From assembly GCF_013415905.1 (NCBI RefSeq), contig NZ_CP058909.1:806001-870000 (forward strand): a stretch of 64,000 nt of DNA, written 5' to 3'. The position numbers were made by a program, and so were the translations under genes. Of the stretch, positions 63,028 to 64,000 are shown in pieces (position 1 is the first letter of the stretch; the number at the start of each line of letters is the position of its first letter). The notes under the pieces are model-generated. The model was not told the origin of the DNA, searched no databases, and worked only from the letters and a program-made list of their open reading frames with translations. This DNA comes from Halosimplex pelagicum. Lineage in GTDB: Archaea; Halobacteriota; Halobacteria; Halobacteriales; Haloarculaceae.

Positions 63028-64000
63028 TCAGAACTCGACGGCGTCCCTGATGCCGTCTTCGATGCGCTCGGGCTCGGGCAGGTAGTAGTCCTCCAGCGCG
63101 TACAGCGGGTACGGCACGTCGAAGCCGGTGATCCGCTCGATCGGCGCCTCCTGGTACAGCAGCGCCTCCTCCTGGATGGTGGCGGTGATCTCGCCGGCGA
63201 GCCCGCCGGTCTTGGGCGCCTCGTGGACCACGGCCGCTCGACCGGTCTTCTTGAACGACTCGACGATGGCCTCCTCGTCAAGCGGCGACAGCGTCCGCAG
63301 GTCCACCACTTCGACGTCGATCTCGCCCGCCAGGTTCTCGGCGGCCTCCATCGTCGGCCGGGTCATCGCACCCCAGGTGAACACCGAGATATCGGCCCCC
63401 TCCCGGCGGACCGCCGCCTCGCCCAGCGGGACGGTGTACTCGCCTTCCGGCACGTCCTCGCGGAACGCCCGGTAGATCAGTTTGGGTTCGAGGAAGATGA
63501 CGGGATCGGGGTCCCGGATGGCCGAGGCGAGCAGCCCCTTCGCGTCGTGGGGCGTGCTCGGAATGACGACCTTCAGCCCAGGCTCGTGGACGAAGAAGGC
63601 CTCCTTGGACTCGGAGTGGTGTTCGGGGGCGCGGATGCCGCCGCCGTAGGGCGCCCGGACGACGAGCGGGCAGGTGAACTCCCCGCGCGAGCGCGTCCGC
63701 AGACGAGCGGCGTGGGAGACGATCTGGTCGAAGGCGGGATAGATGAACCCCATGAACTGGATCTCGGGCACCGGGCGCAGGCCGTAGGCGGCCATGCCGA
63801 TGGCGGTGCCGACGATGCCGGACTCCGCGAGGGGGGTGTCGATCACGCGGTCGTCGCCGAACTCGTCGAGCAGGCCCTCGGTGGCGCGGAAGACGCCGCC
63901 GTTCTTCCCCACGTCCTCGCCCATCACGAGGACGCGCTCGTCGCGGCCCATCTCCGTCGCCAGCCCGTCGCGGACCGCCTGGACCAGCGTCAGGCTCTGC
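63028..64000 (-). CDS. 2-oxoacid dehydrogenase E1 beta subunit (5' end beyond the window)
   Basis: About 324 residues are visible; the first few codons lie outside. Transketolase-like segments QSLTLVQAVRDGLATEM, VMGEDVGKNGGVFRAT, DTPLAESGIVGTAIGMA and RAPYGGGIRAPEHHSES are characteristic, followed by the C-terminal transketolase domain (EVVDLRTLSPLDEEAIVESF). With E1-alpha (expected just outside) it decarboxylates the 2-oxoacid and loads E2. Same strand as E2, 3-nt gap, so one operon. Confidence 0.92.
   Translation of the reverse strand, partial: QSLTLVQAVRDGLATEMGRDERVLVMGEDVGKNGGVFRATEGLLDEFGDDRVIDTPLAESGIVGTAIGMAAYGLRPVPEIQFMGFIYPAFDQIVSHAARLRTRSRGEFTCPLVVRAPYGGGIRAPEHHSESKEAFFVHEPGLKVVIPSTPHDAKGLLASAIRDPDPVIFLEPKLIYRAFREDVPEGEYTVPLGEAAVRREGADISVFTWGAMTRPTMEAAENLAGEIDVEVVDLRTLSPLDEEAIVESFKKTGRAAVVHEAPKTGGLAGEITATIQEEALLYQEAPIERITGFDVPYPLYALEDYYLPEPERIEDGIRDAVEF

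Overview
The window is a high-GC chromosomal stretch from a halophilic archaeon (class Halobacteria). The evidence is: very acidic, Asp/Glu-rich proteins; Tat (twin-arginine) lipoproteins; a thermosome chaperonin ending in GGM repeats; leaderless-type promoters with a TATA box about 27 nt before the start codon; small haloarchaeal proteins; and arginine synthesis on the LysW carrier protein. A metabolically versatile denitrifier is suggested by nirK beside a halocyanin. I cannot name the species.

Layout. 1-21 kb is mostly core and accessory metabolism. It holds a halocyanin (cut by the window edge) and NirK, a UDP-GlcNAc 2-epimerase-like protein, a glutaredoxin-like protein, a secreted surface protein, a membrane-linked ArsR-type regulator, an F420/flavin luciferase-like oxidoreductase, a PAS histidine kinase, an M24-fold enzyme, a Tat lipoprotein, an EthD/HD-domain pair, a SIMPL protein, a sugar epimerase, a ThDP enzyme, a MobA-like nucleotidyltransferase, an ornithine cyclodeaminase-like enzyme, a universal stress protein with a zinc ribbon, a thermosome subunit and TspO. 

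21.1-33.8 kb (minus strand) is the most unusual part. I read it as a polymorphic-toxin / contact-dependent-antagonism-like locus. A secreted 2231-residue protein has a signal peptide, two beta-helix-like repeat domains, calcium-binding Asp-rich repeats, a von Willebrand A domain, a pre-toxin region and a PD-(D/E)xK-like C-terminal tip. Its stop overlaps the next gene by 4 nt (putative immunity protein). Downstream lie two promoterless and start-less orphan copies of the pre-toxin region, each fused to a different C-terminal tip and followed by its own putative immunity gene, then further immunity-like genes and a truncated immunity paralogue. The tips and immunity genes are visibly more AT-rich than the rest of the window, and blocks of near-identical DNA link the orphans to the full-length gene.

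33.9-47.3 kb contains an epoxide-hydrolase-like enzyme, a tiny zinc-ribbon protein, an AAA ATPase, a sulfatase, a cold-shock protein, a solitary molybdopterin hydroxylase large subunit, a 2H phosphoesterase, small membrane proteins, and a duplicated two-gene unit of exported proteins (A-B-A'-B'), in which the first A carries a cytoplasmic winged helix.

47.4-56.8 kb is the arginine pathway: argG-argH, preceded by a possible Arg-rich leader peptide, then lysW-argX-argC-argB-argD-lysK-argF as a tightly overlapping operon. Together these convert glutamate to LysW-bound ornithine, free ornithine, citrulline and arginine. The end of the window (59-64 kb) carries the 2-oxoacid dehydrogenase genes: E1-beta (cut by the edge) and E2, with E3 (lpdA) separated from them by an opposite-strand membrane-protein gene.
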